The notes: generated from the sequence alone by a model not told the origin. A stretch of 64,000 bases of DNA from Teichococcus aestuarii (GCF_003116135.1 NZ_PDOA01000003.1:248001-312000), one strand, 5' to 3'; counted from the stretch's first letter, positions 23,339 to 31,813 are shown. Made by a program: numbers and translations.

Positions 23339-24175
23339 ATGAACCCTGAGACCCTGGAGGCTTCCCCGGAGGCCCTCGCCGCCCGCGTGCCGGACGGCGC
23401 GATGGTGGCGCTGCCGCCCGACAATTCCCTGCCCTCGGTGGCGCTGGCCAAGGCGCTGATCCGCCGCGGCGCGCGGGGCTTGCGGCTGCTGGGTGTGCCG
23501 GTCTCGGGCTTCGCCACCGACATCCTGATCGGCGCCGGCTGCGTGGCGGAGGTGCAGACCAGCGCCGTCAGCCTCGGCGAGGCCGGCTTCGCCCCCCGCT
23601 TCACCGCCGCGCTGAAGGAAGGCCGGATCACGGTGCGGGACGCCACCTGCCCGGCCATCCACACCATGCTGCAGGCGGCCGAGAAGGGCGTGCCCTTCAT
23701 GCCGCTGCGCGGGCTGATCGGCAGCGACATCCTGGCCAACCGGCCGGATTGGCGCGTCATCGACAACCCCTTCGCCGGCGGCGGCGATCCTGTCGTGCTG
23801 CTGCCCGCCCTCTCCCCCGACTTCGCGCTGATCCACGCCGCGATGGCGGACCGCGAGGGCAATGTCTGGCTCGGGCGGCGGCGGGAATGCGCCACCATCG
23901 CCCATGCGGCGAAGGCCACCTTCGTCACGGTGGAGCGGCTGCACGACGGCAACCTGCTGGAGGATGAGCGCCTCGCCCCCGGCACCATCAGCGCCACCTA
24001 CATCAGCGGCATCGCCCTCGCCCCGCGCGGCGCGCAGCCCGTGGCGCTGCTCGACGAATACGGCGTGGATGCCGGCTTCATCGCCGAATACGCCCGCGCC
24101 GCCCGCACCGAGGAAGGCTTCCAGGCCTGGCTGGCGCGCCACGTCACCGAGCAGCACGAGGAGGCACTGGCATGA
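23339..24175 (+). CDS. CoA-transferase subunit alpha (family I, glutaconate/3-oxoacid type)
   Basis: Predicted 278-aa subunit of a two-component family I CoA-transferase. The fold shows DGAMVALPPDN, VPVSGFATDILIGAG, and the PFMPLRGLIGSDI and ADREGNVWLG segments typical of GctA-like alpha chains. A ribosome site GGAGGAA precedes the ATG. Its TGA overlaps the ATG of the beta subunit by 4 bases, indicating coupled translation in equal amounts. Substrate pair cannot be read from sequence; the catalytic Glu should be in the beta subunit. Confidence 0.88.
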   Translation: MNPETLEASPEALAARVPDGAMVALPPDNSLPSVALAKALIRRGARGLRLLGVPVSGFATDILIGAGCVAEVQTSAVSLGEAGFAPRFTAALKEGRITVRDATCPAIHTMLQAAEKGVPFMPLRGLIGSDILANRPDWRVIDNPFAGGGDPVVLLPALSPDFALIHAAMADREGNVWLGRRRECATIAHAAKATFVTVERLHDGNLLEDERLAPGTISATYISGIALAPRGAQPVALLDEYGVDAGFIAEYARAARTEEGFQAWLARHVTEQHEEALA

Positions 24176-24942
24176 GCGGCCCCGAGATCAAGCCCGAGGA
24201 ACGCCTCGCCGCCACCCTGGCGCGGCTGATCCTGGACCCGGCCGCGCCGCCCGCGCGGCACATCGCGGTGGGCGCCGCCTCGCCCATCCCGGCCGCCGCC
24301 TGCTGGCTGGTGAAGAAGTCCGGCCACCCCGTGCGGCTCTCCCTGCTGCACAAGCGCAGCGGCAACCCCTTCACCGAGGGCTCGCGCGAGCTGTTCGACC
24401 TCACCGGGCAGGGGCGGATCGACCTGTTCTTCCTGGGCGGCGGGCAGATAGACGGGCAGGCCAACATCAACCTGATCGGCACCGGCGAATGGCCGGGCAC
24501 GGGGGCGCGCTTCCCCGGCAGCTTCGGCAGCGCCTTCATGTACATGATGACGCCGCGCACCATCCTGTTCCGCGAGGAGCATTCGCCCCGCGTACTGGTG
24601 GAGAAGGTGGACAACATCTCCGCCCCCGGCCTCTCCGCCCCCGGCGTGTTCCGCCGCGGCACGGCGCAGGCGCTGGTTACCGGCCGCGCGGTGTTCCGCT
24701 TCGACCCCGCGCGCGGCCGCTTCGCGCTGGAGAGCGCCCATCCGGGCGAGGATGTCGCCAGCATCCGCGCCGCCACCGGCTTCGACTATGACGAGCCCGC
24801 CCATCTCCCCGCCACGCCGGACCCGACGCCGGAGCAGCTCGCCCTGCTGCGCGGCCCGGTGCGGGACGAGATGATCGAGACCTACCCCGAATTCTGCGCC
24901 CGGGTCTTCGGCGCAGCCGAGAAGAAGGACGCCGCCGCATGA
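24172..24942 (+). CDS. CoA-transferase subunit beta
   Basis: Predicted 256-aa partner of the preceding gene, with which it overlaps by ATGA. It resembles GctB-like beta chains: HIAVGAASPIPAAACWLVKK near the N-terminus, FFLGGGQIDGQANINLIG in the middle and a late TGFDYDEP-type segment. I cannot place the catalytic glutamate with certainty. The gene is overlapped again at its end by a family III CoA-transferase, so three CoA-transferase polypeptides come from one mRNA. Confidence 0.87.
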   Translation: MSGPEIKPEERLAATLARLILDPAAPPARHIAVGAASPIPAAACWLVKKSGHPVRLSLLHKRSGNPFTEGSRELFDLTGQGRIDLFFLGGGQIDGQANINLIGTGEWPGTGARFPGSFGSAFMYMMTPRTILFREEHSPRVLVEKVDNISAPGLSAPGVFRRGTAQALVTGRAVFRFDPARGRFALESAHPGEDVASIRAATGFDYDEPAHLPATPDPTPEQLALLRGPVRDEMIETYPEFCARVFGAAEKKDAAA

Positions 24943-26180
24943 CCGATGCCCTGCCCACCAACGATTCCCCCACGGGCGCCGGCCTGGCCCGCTCCGCCGG
25001 CGCGCTGGCCGGGCTGAAGGTGATCGACCTGACCCGGGTCCTCGGCGGCCCCTACTGCACCATGATCCTCTCCGACCATGGCGCCGAGGTGATCAAGGTG
25101 GAGCCGCCGCAGGGCGACGAGGTGCGGGAATGGGGCCCCCCCTTCCAGGGCGATGCCGCCAGCTACTTCATCGGCGTCAACCGCAACAAGAAGTCGATCG
25201 CGCTCGACCTCGCCAAGCCTTCCGGCCGCGCCGTGCTGCTGCGGATGCTGGAGGATGCCGACGTGCTGGTGGAGAACTTCAAGCCCGGCTCGATGGAGAA
25301 GTGGGGGCTGGGCTACGAGGAGGTGCTGAGCAAGAAGTTCCCGCAGCTCGTGCATTGCCGCGTCTCGGGCTTCGGCGCCACCGGTCCGCGCGGCGGGCTG
25401 CCGGGCTATGACGCCATCATCCAGGCGATGGTGGGCCTCATGTCCATCAACGGCACGCCGGAGACGGCGCCAGTGCGCATGGGCACGCCGATCGTCGACC
25501 TCGCCACCGGCCTCTACTCCAGCATCGGCATCCTGATGGCGCTGCAGGAGCGGGCCCGCTCCGGCCAGGGCCAGTATGTGGACATGACGCTGCACGATTG
25601 CGGCATGGCGCTGCTGCACCCGCAGGCCGCCAACTACCTGCTGAACGACAAGCGCCCCAAGGCCACCGGCAACCCGCACCCGAACATCTCGCCCTACTCG
25701 GCCTTCAAGACGGCGACCTGCGAGATCTTCGTTGCCTGCGGCAACGACCCGGCCTTCCGCAAGTTCTGCGCCTTCCTCGGGCTGGAGGGGCTGCCGGAGG
25801 ACCCGCGCTTCCGCACCAATGGCGACCGCGTGACCAACCGCGAGGCGCTGGCCGCCATCCTGGAGCAGCGCCTTTCCACCGAGGATGGCCACGACCTCTC
25901 CGACCGCCTGCTGGCCGCCGGCCTGCCCGCCGGCCCGGTGCTGAACGTGGACGAGGCGCTGGCCGCCCCGCACACCGCGCACCGCGAGATGGTGACGCAA
26001 CTCGGCGAGTTCCGCGCCCTGGGTACGCCGATCAAGCTCTCCCGCACGCCGGGCGGCACGCGCGCCGCCCCGCCCGCCTTCAACCAGCATGGCGAGGACG
26101 TGCTGGCCGCGCATGGCTACAGCGCCGAGGAGATCGCCGCGCTGAAGGCGGAAGGCGTGCTGATCGAGAAGAAGAGGTAA
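24939..26180 (+). CDS. CaiB/BaiF family CoA-transferase (family III)
   Basis: Predicted 413-aa family III CoA-transferase. It begins with LAGLKVIDLTRVLGGPYCTMILSDHGAEVIKVEPP, here shown as LKVIDLTRVLGGPYC and GAEVIKVEPP, and the catalytic Asp lies in GTPIVDLATGLYSS. LAKPSGRAVLLRMLEDADVLVENF is the CoA-binding hinge. Such enzymes move CoA between acids such as carnitine, oxalate, mesaconate or succinate. It overlaps the beta subunit by 4 bases and is followed by a large triple-hairpin repeat, which may end the transcript. Confidence 0.93.
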   Translation: MTDALPTNDSPTGAGLARSAGALAGLKVIDLTRVLGGPYCTMILSDHGAEVIKVEPPQGDEVREWGPPFQGDAASYFIGVNRNKKSIALDLAKPSGRAVLLRMLEDADVLVENFKPGSMEKWGLGYEEVLSKKFPQLVHCRVSGFGATGPRGGLPGYDAIIQAMVGLMSINGTPETAPVRMGTPIVDLATGLYSSIGILMALQERARSGQGQYVDMTLHDCGMALLHPQAANYLLNDKRPKATGNPHPNISPYSAFKTATCEIFVACGNDPAFRKFCAFLGLEGLPEDPRFRTNGDRVTNREALAAILEQRLSTEDGHDLSDRLLAAGLPAGPVLNVDEALAAPHTAHREMVTQLGEFRALGTPIKLSRTPGGTRAAPPAFNQHGEDVLAAHGYSAEEIAALKAEGVLIEKKR

Positions 26181-26183
26181 GTC

Positions 26184-26298
26184 GTTCTTTTTTTAGAAAA
26201 AAGAACCAAAAAACTTTTGCCTGTTGGCGGTGCGCTGGCCGAGAGCGTGACGCCAAACTGACAAAGTCTTTTTGCTTCTTTTTCTTCAGAAAAAGAAG
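26184..26298. repeat. cloverleaf-like triple hairpin repeat A
   Basis: An AT-rich intergenic element of about 115 bases starting 3 bases after the CoA-transferase stop. Left hairpin 26184-26206 (GTTCTTTTTT with AAAAAAGAAC), right hairpin 26275-26298 (CTTCTTTTTC with GAAAAAGAAG), and a long imperfect stem pairing 26207-26229 with 26250-26274. The tip contains CTGGCCGA. The same layout recurs at 38480-38578. Such repeats may act as transcription ends or be remnants of a non-autonomous mobile repeat. Confidence 0.8.
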
Positions 26299-26317
26299 AA
26301 TCCTCAGAAGACTTCAG

Positions 26318-26345
26318 ATGGCCGCACTCCCCGGAGTGCGGCCAT
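26318..26345. repeat. perfect 13-bp hairpin before the EamA gene
   Basis: ATGGCCGCACTCC and its exact complement are separated by only 2 bases. It sits 27 bases before the start of the EamA transporter gene, after the cloverleaf repeat, so it would be in the leader or at the 3' end of the upstream transcript. No U-run follows on the plus strand. Confidence 0.65.
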
Positions 26346-26372
26346 CCTCCTTTGGTTCCAGAACATCTCCCC

Positions 26373-27272
26373 ATGAACGCGCCGCTCACCCCCCGCCAAT
26401 GGGGATTGCTCCTCCTGCTCGCCCTGGCCTGGGGCGGCAGCTTCTTCTTCATGGCGGTGGCCGGGCGGGCCTGGCCGCCTTTCACCGTGGTGCTCTCGCG
26501 GGTGGTGCTGGCGTCGGCGCTGCTCTGGCTGCTGCTGGCGCTGAACCGGCAGCGCCTGCCGCTGCGCCGCCCGGTGCTGCTGGCCTGCCTCGGCATGGCG
26601 CTGCTGAACAACCTCATCCCCTTCAGCCTGATCGTCTGGGCGCAGCAGAGCATCCCGAGCAGCCTGGCCTCGGTGGTGAACGCGGCGACGCCGGTGCTGA
26701 CCGCCGTGGTGGCGCATCTCGCCACGGCGGACGAGAAGCTCAGCGGCCACCGCCTCGCTGGCGTGCTGGTCGGCCTGGGCGGGGTGGCGGTGCTGGCCGG
26801 GCCAGCCGCCTTCGGCACGGGGGCGGAGCTGCCGGGCATCCTGGCGGGGCTCGGCGCCTGCCTCAGCTATGCCTGCGCCGGCGTGTGGGGCCGCCGCTTC
26901 CGGCGGATGGGCGTGCCGCCGCTGGCGGCGGCGGCCGGGCAGACCACGGCGAGCATCCTGCTCGCCCTGCCGCTGGTGCTGCTGCTGGACCAGCCCTGGC
27001 ACCTGCCGCTGCCGGGGCCGGAGGTGATCCTGGCGGTGCTGGCGCTGGGGCTGATCTCCACCGGCGTGGCCTATGCGCTGTTCTTCCGCCTGCTGGCCGA
27101 GGCGGGTGCCACCAACACCGCGCTGGTGACGCAACTCGTCCCGGTCATGGCCATCCTGCTCGGCGTGCTGGTGCTGGGCGAGGCGCTGCTGCCGCGGCAC
27201 CTGGCCGGCATGGCGCTGATCGCGCTCGGCTTCATGGTGCTGGATGGCCGCCTGCGGCGCCGCGCCGCTTGA
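26373..27272 (+). CDS. EamA/DMT family transporter
   Basis: Predicted 299-aa inner-membrane protein with ten helices in two EamA repeats (ALAWGGSFFFMAVAGRAWPP and LISTGVAYALFFRLLAEAGA mark the starts of diagnostic regions). Members export amino acids, metabolites or drugs; the substrate here is unknown. The start is the ATG giving MNAPLTPRQW. The final codons and stop belong to the first copy of a 30-bp tandem repeat, so the protein end (RLRRRAA) may have been rewritten by repeat expansion. Confidence 0.9.
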   Translation: MNAPLTPRQWGLLLLLALAWGGSFFFMAVAGRAWPPFTVVLSRVVLASALLWLLLALNRQRLPLRRPVLLACLGMALLNNLIPFSLIVWAQQSIPSSLASVVNAATPVLTAVVAHLATADEKLSGHRLAGVLVGLGGVAVLAGPAAFGTGAELPGILAGLGACLSYACAGVWGRRFRRMGVPPLAAAAGQTTASILLALPLVLLLDQPWHLPLPGPEVILAVLALGLISTGVAYALFFRLLAEAGATNTALVTQLVPVMAILLGVLVLGEALLPRHLAGMALIALGFMVLDGRLRRRAA

Positions 27273-27340
27273 TCTGGCGCCCTGCGGCATCGTGCCGCTT
27301 GATCTGGCGCCCTGCGGCGCCGCGCCGCTTGATCTGGCGC
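27251..27340 (+). repeat. three tandem 30-bp repeats at the end of the EamA gene
   Basis: Copies at 27251-27280, 27281-27310 and 27311-27340. The first and third are identical, the second differs at three bases. Each unit contains the palindrome GCGGCGCCGC and the tail CGCTTGATCTGGCGC, in which TGA provides the EamA stop in copy 1. No spacers separate the copies, so it is not a CRISPR. Confidence 0.9.
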
Positions 27341-27368
27341 AACGCGGCGCGGCGCCCGGCGCGGCAGA

Positions 27369-28154
27369 ATGTGGGGCATGATCGCCGATTGCCTGCATGA
27401 CCTGACCGCGCTTGGCCCTGGCGGGCTAGCCGCGCTGATGAGCGCGCTGTTCCTGGCGGGGCTGGCGGGGGGCGCCACGCATTGCGCCGCCATGTGCGCG
27501 CCCTTCGTGCTGGCGCAGGCGGCGGCCGTGTCGCCGCGCGCGGCGGCGGGTGGGCGGCTGGCACGGCTCGGCGGTGCGGCGCTGCTGCCCTACCACGCCG
27601 GCCGGATGCTGGGCTACGCGCTGCTGGGTGCCCTGATGGGCGGTGGCGCCGGGCTGGCAGGCGCGCTGGTGGAAGGCGGCAGCGTGCCGGGCGCACTGCG
27701 CCTGTCGCTGGCGGCGCTGCTGCTGCTGGCGGCGCTGCTGATGCTGGGCCAGGCCTCGGCCCGGCTGGCGCACGGCCTGGGCCGGTGGCTGCCGCGCCTG
27801 CCCGCCCCGCGCCTGCCGGGCTTCCTCTCGCGGCATCTCGGCGCCCTGCTGGCGGCGCCCGATGGCTGGCGCGGCGTGGCGCTGGGGCTGATGCTCTCCG
27901 CCCTGCCCTGCGGCCTGCTCTATGGCGCGCTGGCCGGCGCGGCGGCCACAGGCAGCGCGCTGGGCGGGGCGCTGGCCATGCTGGCCTTCTGCGCCGGCAC
28001 GGTGCCCGCCCTGGTGGGGGTGGCGCTGCTCGGCCGCTTCTTCGGGCGGCGCAGCGGGCCCTGGCTGCGCCCGGCGGGCGCCGCGCTGTTCGGCCTCAAC
28101 GCGCTGATGCTGGCGGCGCTGGCCTGGCGGCTGGTGCAGGCACCGCTTTCTTAG
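27369..28154 (+). CDS. SafE/TauE-type (UreH-like) sulfite exporter family membrane protein
   Basis: Predicted 261-aa protein with about six helices. GGATHCAAMCAPFVL near residue 35 is the Cys-containing hallmark of the DsbD-like/UreH transmembrane family, and LSALPCGLLYGAL in the second half is its internal counterpart with the second Cys pair position. Members are linked to sulfite export, or to metal and heme-copper oxidase maturation; which applies here is unknown. ATG at 27378 is an alternative start nine bases downstream. It overlaps no neighbour but follows the tandem repeat directly. Confidence 0.8.
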   Translation: MWGMIADCLHDLTALGPGGLAALMSALFLAGLAGGATHCAAMCAPFVLAQAAAVSPRAAAGGRLARLGGAALLPYHAGRMLGYALLGALMGGGAGLAGALVEGGSVPGALRLSLAALLLLAALLMLGQASARLAHGLGRWLPRLPAPRLPGFLSRHLGALLAAPDGWRGVALGLMLSALPCGLLYGALAGAAATGSALGGALAMLAFCAGTVPALVGVALLGRFFGRRSGPWLRPAGAALFGLNALMLAALAWRLVQAPLS

Positions 28155-28215
28155 GATTTCTTTACCCGCCGCCCCCGACTCTCCCGCCCGACGCCATGGC
28201 AGGAGGGAGGGGAGC

Positions 28216-29970
28216 TTGGCACTGCTGGTCTCCGGCGAGGTTCCGAACACCATCCTGGAGAATGGCCGCCCCGGCGACTGGGTAGCGACACTCAACCTCT
28301 CCGGCATCGTCAACCCGCTGGAGGTGCGGCTGATCGGCGAGTCGGCCCGCCTGTTCGAGGCGACGCTCGACCGGCTGACCGGCACCGTCACCATCGTGCC
28401 CGCCATGGTCTTCGACCGCGAGGCCGAGGCCAGCGCCACGAACCCCGTCTTCCGGTTCGGTCTTTCCGTGCGCACGGAAAGTGGCTGGCAGGACGCGACG
28501 CAGAGCTGGTCCGTCACGCTGCTGGGGATCGACGACGCGCCACCCCGGCGCCTGCTCTTCGCTTCCGGCGGATCGGTGCTGGAGACGGATGTGGGCGGCG
28601 TCATCGGCCGGCTGCAAGGCTATGATTCCGACACCGACATCCGCAGCCTGACCTATGAGGTGGCCTGGCCGGACTCCGCCCTGTTCGAGGTGGTGGGCGA
28701 CGTGCTGAAGCTGCGCGACGGGGTGGATTTGCTGCGCGAGGGCGGCACCACCCGCCCGGTGATGATCACCGTCTCGAACGGCCGACAGGATGCCAGCTTC
28801 CTGATGGATGTCGTGGTGATCGACGCCACCACCGTGGACACCACGCCCGCCCCTCCCGCCATCGAGCCGCCACCGCCGCCACCGCCGCCTCCGCCACCGC
28901 CGCCGCCGCCGCCACCGCCGCCGCCGCCGCCACCGCCTCCGCCGCCGCCTCCGCCGCCGCCACCGCCTCCGCCACCACCGCCTCCGCCACCACCGCCTCC
29001 GCCGCCGCCGCCACCTCCTCCGCCACCGCCGCCTCCGCCACCACCGCCACCGCCGCCTCCGCCACCACCGCCGCCTCCGCCACCGCCGCCTCCGCCACCG
29101 CCACCACTGCCGGAACCCGGTTCTCCGGCGCTGCCTGACCAGCCGCCACCGCCAGATGTGCAGAACACCCTGCACATCGTGGCGCAGGCCGCGCCGGCGC
29201 TGTTGAACAGCTTCAAGCTGGTCTGGCAGGCGGAGCACACCGGCGTCACCGCAGGAGGCGAGGCCCATGCCTCGCTCTCCTCCGGCGGGCTGCTGTGGCT
29301 ATCGGCCGAGGATCAGCGGCGGCTGCAGGCCGGCCTCGCCCAGTTCGAGGCGCCGCCCGATGCTTCCTACCTGCTGGATTTCGGCGGCACGGGCGAGGAG
29401 CGGAGAATCCTTGTCTGGGTGGCCGGCAGCGAGCCCGAGGCAGAGCTTGGCAGCCTGCTGCACGGCCTGCTCCGCCACCGCGAGGCGCTGGAGCAGCTCA
29501 GCCTGCCCAATGGCGGCAAGCTGCTCGAGGCCCTGCAGGCCCTGGCACAGGACAAGCCCGCGGGCGCGGCCTCGCTGGACCTGAAGCTGCTGGCGCCCCT
29601 CTCGCCCGCCGCCGGCCTCTCAGGCCCCCTGCAGCCGGAGAAGATGATCGCCGCCCTGTACGACACGGTGCTGAACCGTGCGCCCTCCATTCCCGATCTG
29701 GCCCACTGGATGGGCCATGCGGGCGACGGGCCGGCCGAGGCATGGGAGGTGGCGCAGGCGCTGCTGGAAAGCCCCGAATTCCTCGCCCTCCACGCCGGGG
29801 AGAGCGACCGCGACTTCGTGGCCAGCCTCTACCGCAACACCCATGAGCGGGACCCCGCCCCCGAGATCGTGAACCACTGGAGCGAGCTTCTCGGCAGCCA
29901 CGCGCTGGACCGGGTGGAGCTGGTGCTGCGGCTGGCCCTGCCGCCGGAGGAAGGCTTCGCCCTGCGCTGA
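28216..29970 (+). CDS. surface-type protein with 80-residue polyproline tract and DUF4214 region
   Basis: Predicted 584-aa protein from a TTG start at 28216, preceded by a strong ribosome site (AGGAGGGAGGGG). Residues about 20-215 look like cadherin/VCBS-like beta repeats. Residues 218-297 are 80 consecutive prolines (28867-29106), coded only by CCG, CCA and CCT. The rest includes a DUF4214-like region (EKMIAALYDTVLNRAPSIPDL, then LLESPEFLALHAGESDRDF and VASLYRNTHERDP). No signal peptide is seen, as in type I-secreted proteins. A rigid polyproline spacer between two domains is likely. Translation would need EF-P. Length of the tract may vary between strains. Confidence 0.8.
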   Translation: MALLVSGEVPNTILENGRPGDWVATLNLSGIVNPLEVRLIGESARLFEATLDRLTGTVTIVPAMVFDREAEASATNPVFRFGLSVRTESGWQDATQSWSVTLLGIDDAPPRRLLFASGGSVLETDVGGVIGRLQGYDSDTDIRSLTYEVAWPDSALFEVVGDVLKLRDGVDLLREGGTTRPVMITVSNGRQDASFLMDVVVIDATTVDTTPAPPAIEPPPPPPPPPPPPPPPPPPPPPPPPPPPPPPPPPPPPPPPPPPPPPPPPPPPPPPPPPPPPPPPPPPPPPPPPPPPPPPPPLPEPGSPALPDQPPPPDVQNTLHIVAQAAPALLNSFKLVWQAEHTGVTAGGEAHASLSSGGLLWLSAEDQRRLQAGLAQFEAPPDASYLLDFGGTGEERRILVWVAGSEPEAELGSLLHGLLRHREALEQLSLPNGGKLLEALQALAQDKPAGAASLDLKLLAPLSPAAGLSGPLQPEKMIAALYDTVLNRAPSIPDLAHWMGHAGDGPAEAWEVAQALLESPEFLALHAGESDRDFVASLYRNTHERDPAPEIVNHWSELLGSHALDRVELVLRLALPPEEGFALR

Positions 29971-30064
29971 CGGGGCAGGCCGATACACAGGGTCACTTGC
30001 GACTAATTCTTACTTTCGGCAATCTGGCCCGACACCCTCTTGCCACCAGGGAGACCCGACCGCC

Positions 30065-30505
30065 ATGGCTACTCACGGCCTGCCCACCTGGCCCTGGACC
30101 GACGCGCATGTCGACGCCCTCCCCGTGCCCGAGGCGCTGCTGCTGGAAGGCATGCGCCGCTGGTCCTGCGCCACGCGCCGCGGGCTGGCCGGCCTGCCCG
30201 AGGCACGGCTGCCCTTCATCGCCGAGAATGTGGCGGCGGCCGCGCCGGCGCTGGACGCGGTGATGCGCCTGGGCGGGCACCGTTTCGCGATGGGGGAAAC
30301 CGTGCATCCGGCCCTCATGGGAGATGAGCCCGCCCTGCTGCTGGCCTTCGCCCTGGCACAGCGTGGCCCGCGGCGGGAGGCGCTGGCCGCCTTTCTCCGC
30401 CTGCTGCCACCGGCCGGCGCCTATGCCGCCATGGGTCCGGCGATCGGCCTTTCCCTGAGCTTCCGCCGCGCCGGGCTGCTGCTGGCCAACCCGCTGCGTG
30501 GATAA
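30065..30505 (+). CDS. hypothetical protein
   Basis: Predicted 146-aa soluble, Ala/Leu-rich helical protein beginning MATHGLPTWPWTDAHVDAL. No domain recognised. A ribosome site GGGAG lies upstream and an intrinsic terminator follows 2 bases after the stop, both supporting a real single gene. The 94-base gap before it is locally AT-rich (near 30000-30025) and probably holds its promoter. Composition resembles neighbouring genes, so it is likely resident and not recently transferred. Confidence 0.65.
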   Translation: MATHGLPTWPWTDAHVDALPVPEALLLEGMRRWSCATRRGLAGLPEARLPFIAENVAAAAPALDAVMRLGGHRFAMGETVHPALMGDEPALLLAFALAQRGPRREALAAFLRLLPPAGAYAAMGPAIGLSLSFRRAGLLLANPLRG

Positions 30506-30506
30506 A

Positions 30507-30531
30507 AAAAGCGCGCCACCGGCGCGCTTTT
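30507..30531. terminator. bidirectional rho-independent terminator
   Basis: Perfect 11-bp stem AAAAGCGCGCC / GGCGCGCTTTT with a 3-nt loop, with A-run before and T-run after, so it can stop transcripts from both sides. It separates the hypothetical gene (plus) from the hemY-like gene (minus). Confidence 0.9.
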
Positions 30532-30562
30532 CCCGACAAGGGCCAAAGGCCCGGGCGCCGCC

Positions 30563-31813
30563 TCAGTCCTGGCGGCCCCAGGCGATGCGTCCGGCCGTGC
30601 CGCAGGCCTCGCACACCGGCTTCCACTGCGCGTGCACCTTGCCGCACTGGCCGCAACGCCAGCGCGGCTCCTGCGGCGCGGCCGTGGCGGCGCGCAGCCA
30701 CTTGGCCTCGGCGGCGCGGGCCACCGGGCTGTCGCCATGCTCCAGCTGCTCCAGCTCCACCAGCATCAGGTAGGCGCGGGCATCGGCCTCGCCGGACTCC
30801 ACCAGCGCCTCCAGCTCGCTGCGGGTGCGGCCGGTCAGGCTGGCCTGCAGCGCCACGCGGGCCAGCAGCAGCCGGCTCTCCGCATGGGTGCGGTTGCGGC
30901 TGACCAGCGCCTCGGCCAGCTTCACCCGCGCCAGCGGGTCCGCCTCGCCCTCCAGATAGGCCTCGGCCACCTGCGGGTGCGGCGCGGCGGCCCAGCCCTG
31001 CTCCAGCACCGCCTTGGCGCGGCGCGGGCTGCCATTGGCGGCCATGCGCTTCGCATGCGCCAGCACGGCGGGGGTGAAGCCGGGGTCGGCCTGGAAGGCC
31101 TGGCGCTCCAGCTCGGCGGCACGCTCGGCGTCCGGCTCCTGGCTGGCGGCGGCCATGGCGAGCGGCGCGCGCGGCGTCTCCGGCGCGGCCAGGGTCAGCG
31201 CCTCGCGCCAGTCCTGGGTGCGCAGCGCCAGCACGGCGCGCTCCTCGCGCAGCCAGGCGGCGCCGGGGTGGGCGGCCTCGGCCTCGCGCGCCAGCGCCTG
31301 GGCGGCGGGCCAGTCCTTGCGCTGGATGGCCTGCCGCAGCAGGCCGCGCAGGCCGATGAAGCGGGCATCCTCGCGCTTGGCCAGCGCCTGGAAGGCCTCG
31401 GTGGCGGCCTCCTCACGCCCGGCCATGCGCTCGGCCTCGGCGGTCAGCAGCAGCAGCTGCGGCGTGTCGCCCAGCAGGGTGCGGGCCTTGCGGACCTCGC
31501 TGCGCGCCGCGTCGGCCGAGCCGGCGGCGAGGGAGACGAGGGCGCGGGTCAGCACCGCGTCGCCCTGCTCCCGCCGGCGCGCGGCGCGGCGGGCGCGGGC
31601 GCGGGCCGGCCAGCCGATCAGCGCGCGCAGCCCCACCAGCAGCCCGTGCAGCACCAGGAACAGCACGACGAGGCCGATCAGCAGCACCGGCAGCGAGATG
31701 CCGATGAACATGTCGCCCACCCGCAGCTCCACCGACCCGCCCAGGCGCATCAGCCCCCAGGCGATGGCAACGGCGACGAGGCTGAGCAGCAGCAGCCCGA
31801 TGGCGCGGCGCAT
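30563..31813 (-). CDS. HemY-like heme biosynthesis operon protein (TPR, C-terminal zinc ribbon)
   Basis: Predicted 416-aa inner-membrane protein. Two N-terminal helices (about residues 5-22 and 42-62) are followed by a TPR-like helical domain matching the HemY_N family, and a C-terminal CGQCGKVHAQWKPVCEACG segment forms a CxxC...CxxC zinc ribbon as in other alphaproteobacterial members. The protein is encoded with the tetrapyrrole enzymes but its precise role is not settled. It is not protoporphyrinogen oxidase, which shares the name in Bacillus. Its ATG overlaps the stop of the mitofilin-like gene by one base (TGATG). Confidence 0.88.
   Translation of the reverse strand: MRRAIGLLLLSLVAVAIAWGLMRLGGSVELRVGDMFIGISLPVLLIGLVVLFLVLHGLLVGLRALIGWPARARARRAARRREQGDAVLTRALVSLAAGSADAARSEVRKARTLLGDTPQLLLLTAEAERMAGREEAATEAFQALAKREDARFIGLRGLLRQAIQRKDWPAAQALAREAEAAHPGAAWLREERAVLALRTQDWREALTLAAPETPRAPLAMAAASQEPDAERAAELERQAFQADPGFTPAVLAHAKRMAANGSPRRAKAVLEQGWAAAPHPQVAEAYLEGEADPLARVKLAEALVSRNRTHAESRLLLARVALQASLTGRTRSELEALVESGEADARAYLMLVELEQLEHGDSPVARAAEAKWLRAATAAPQEPRWRCGQCGKVHAQWKPVCEACGTAGRIAWGRQD

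Noticed and set aside
28653-29249. Minus-strand ORF encoding a long polyglycine protein
   Set aside because: Exact antisense of the polyproline tract; the plus-strand gene has a strong ribosome site and recognisable domains.
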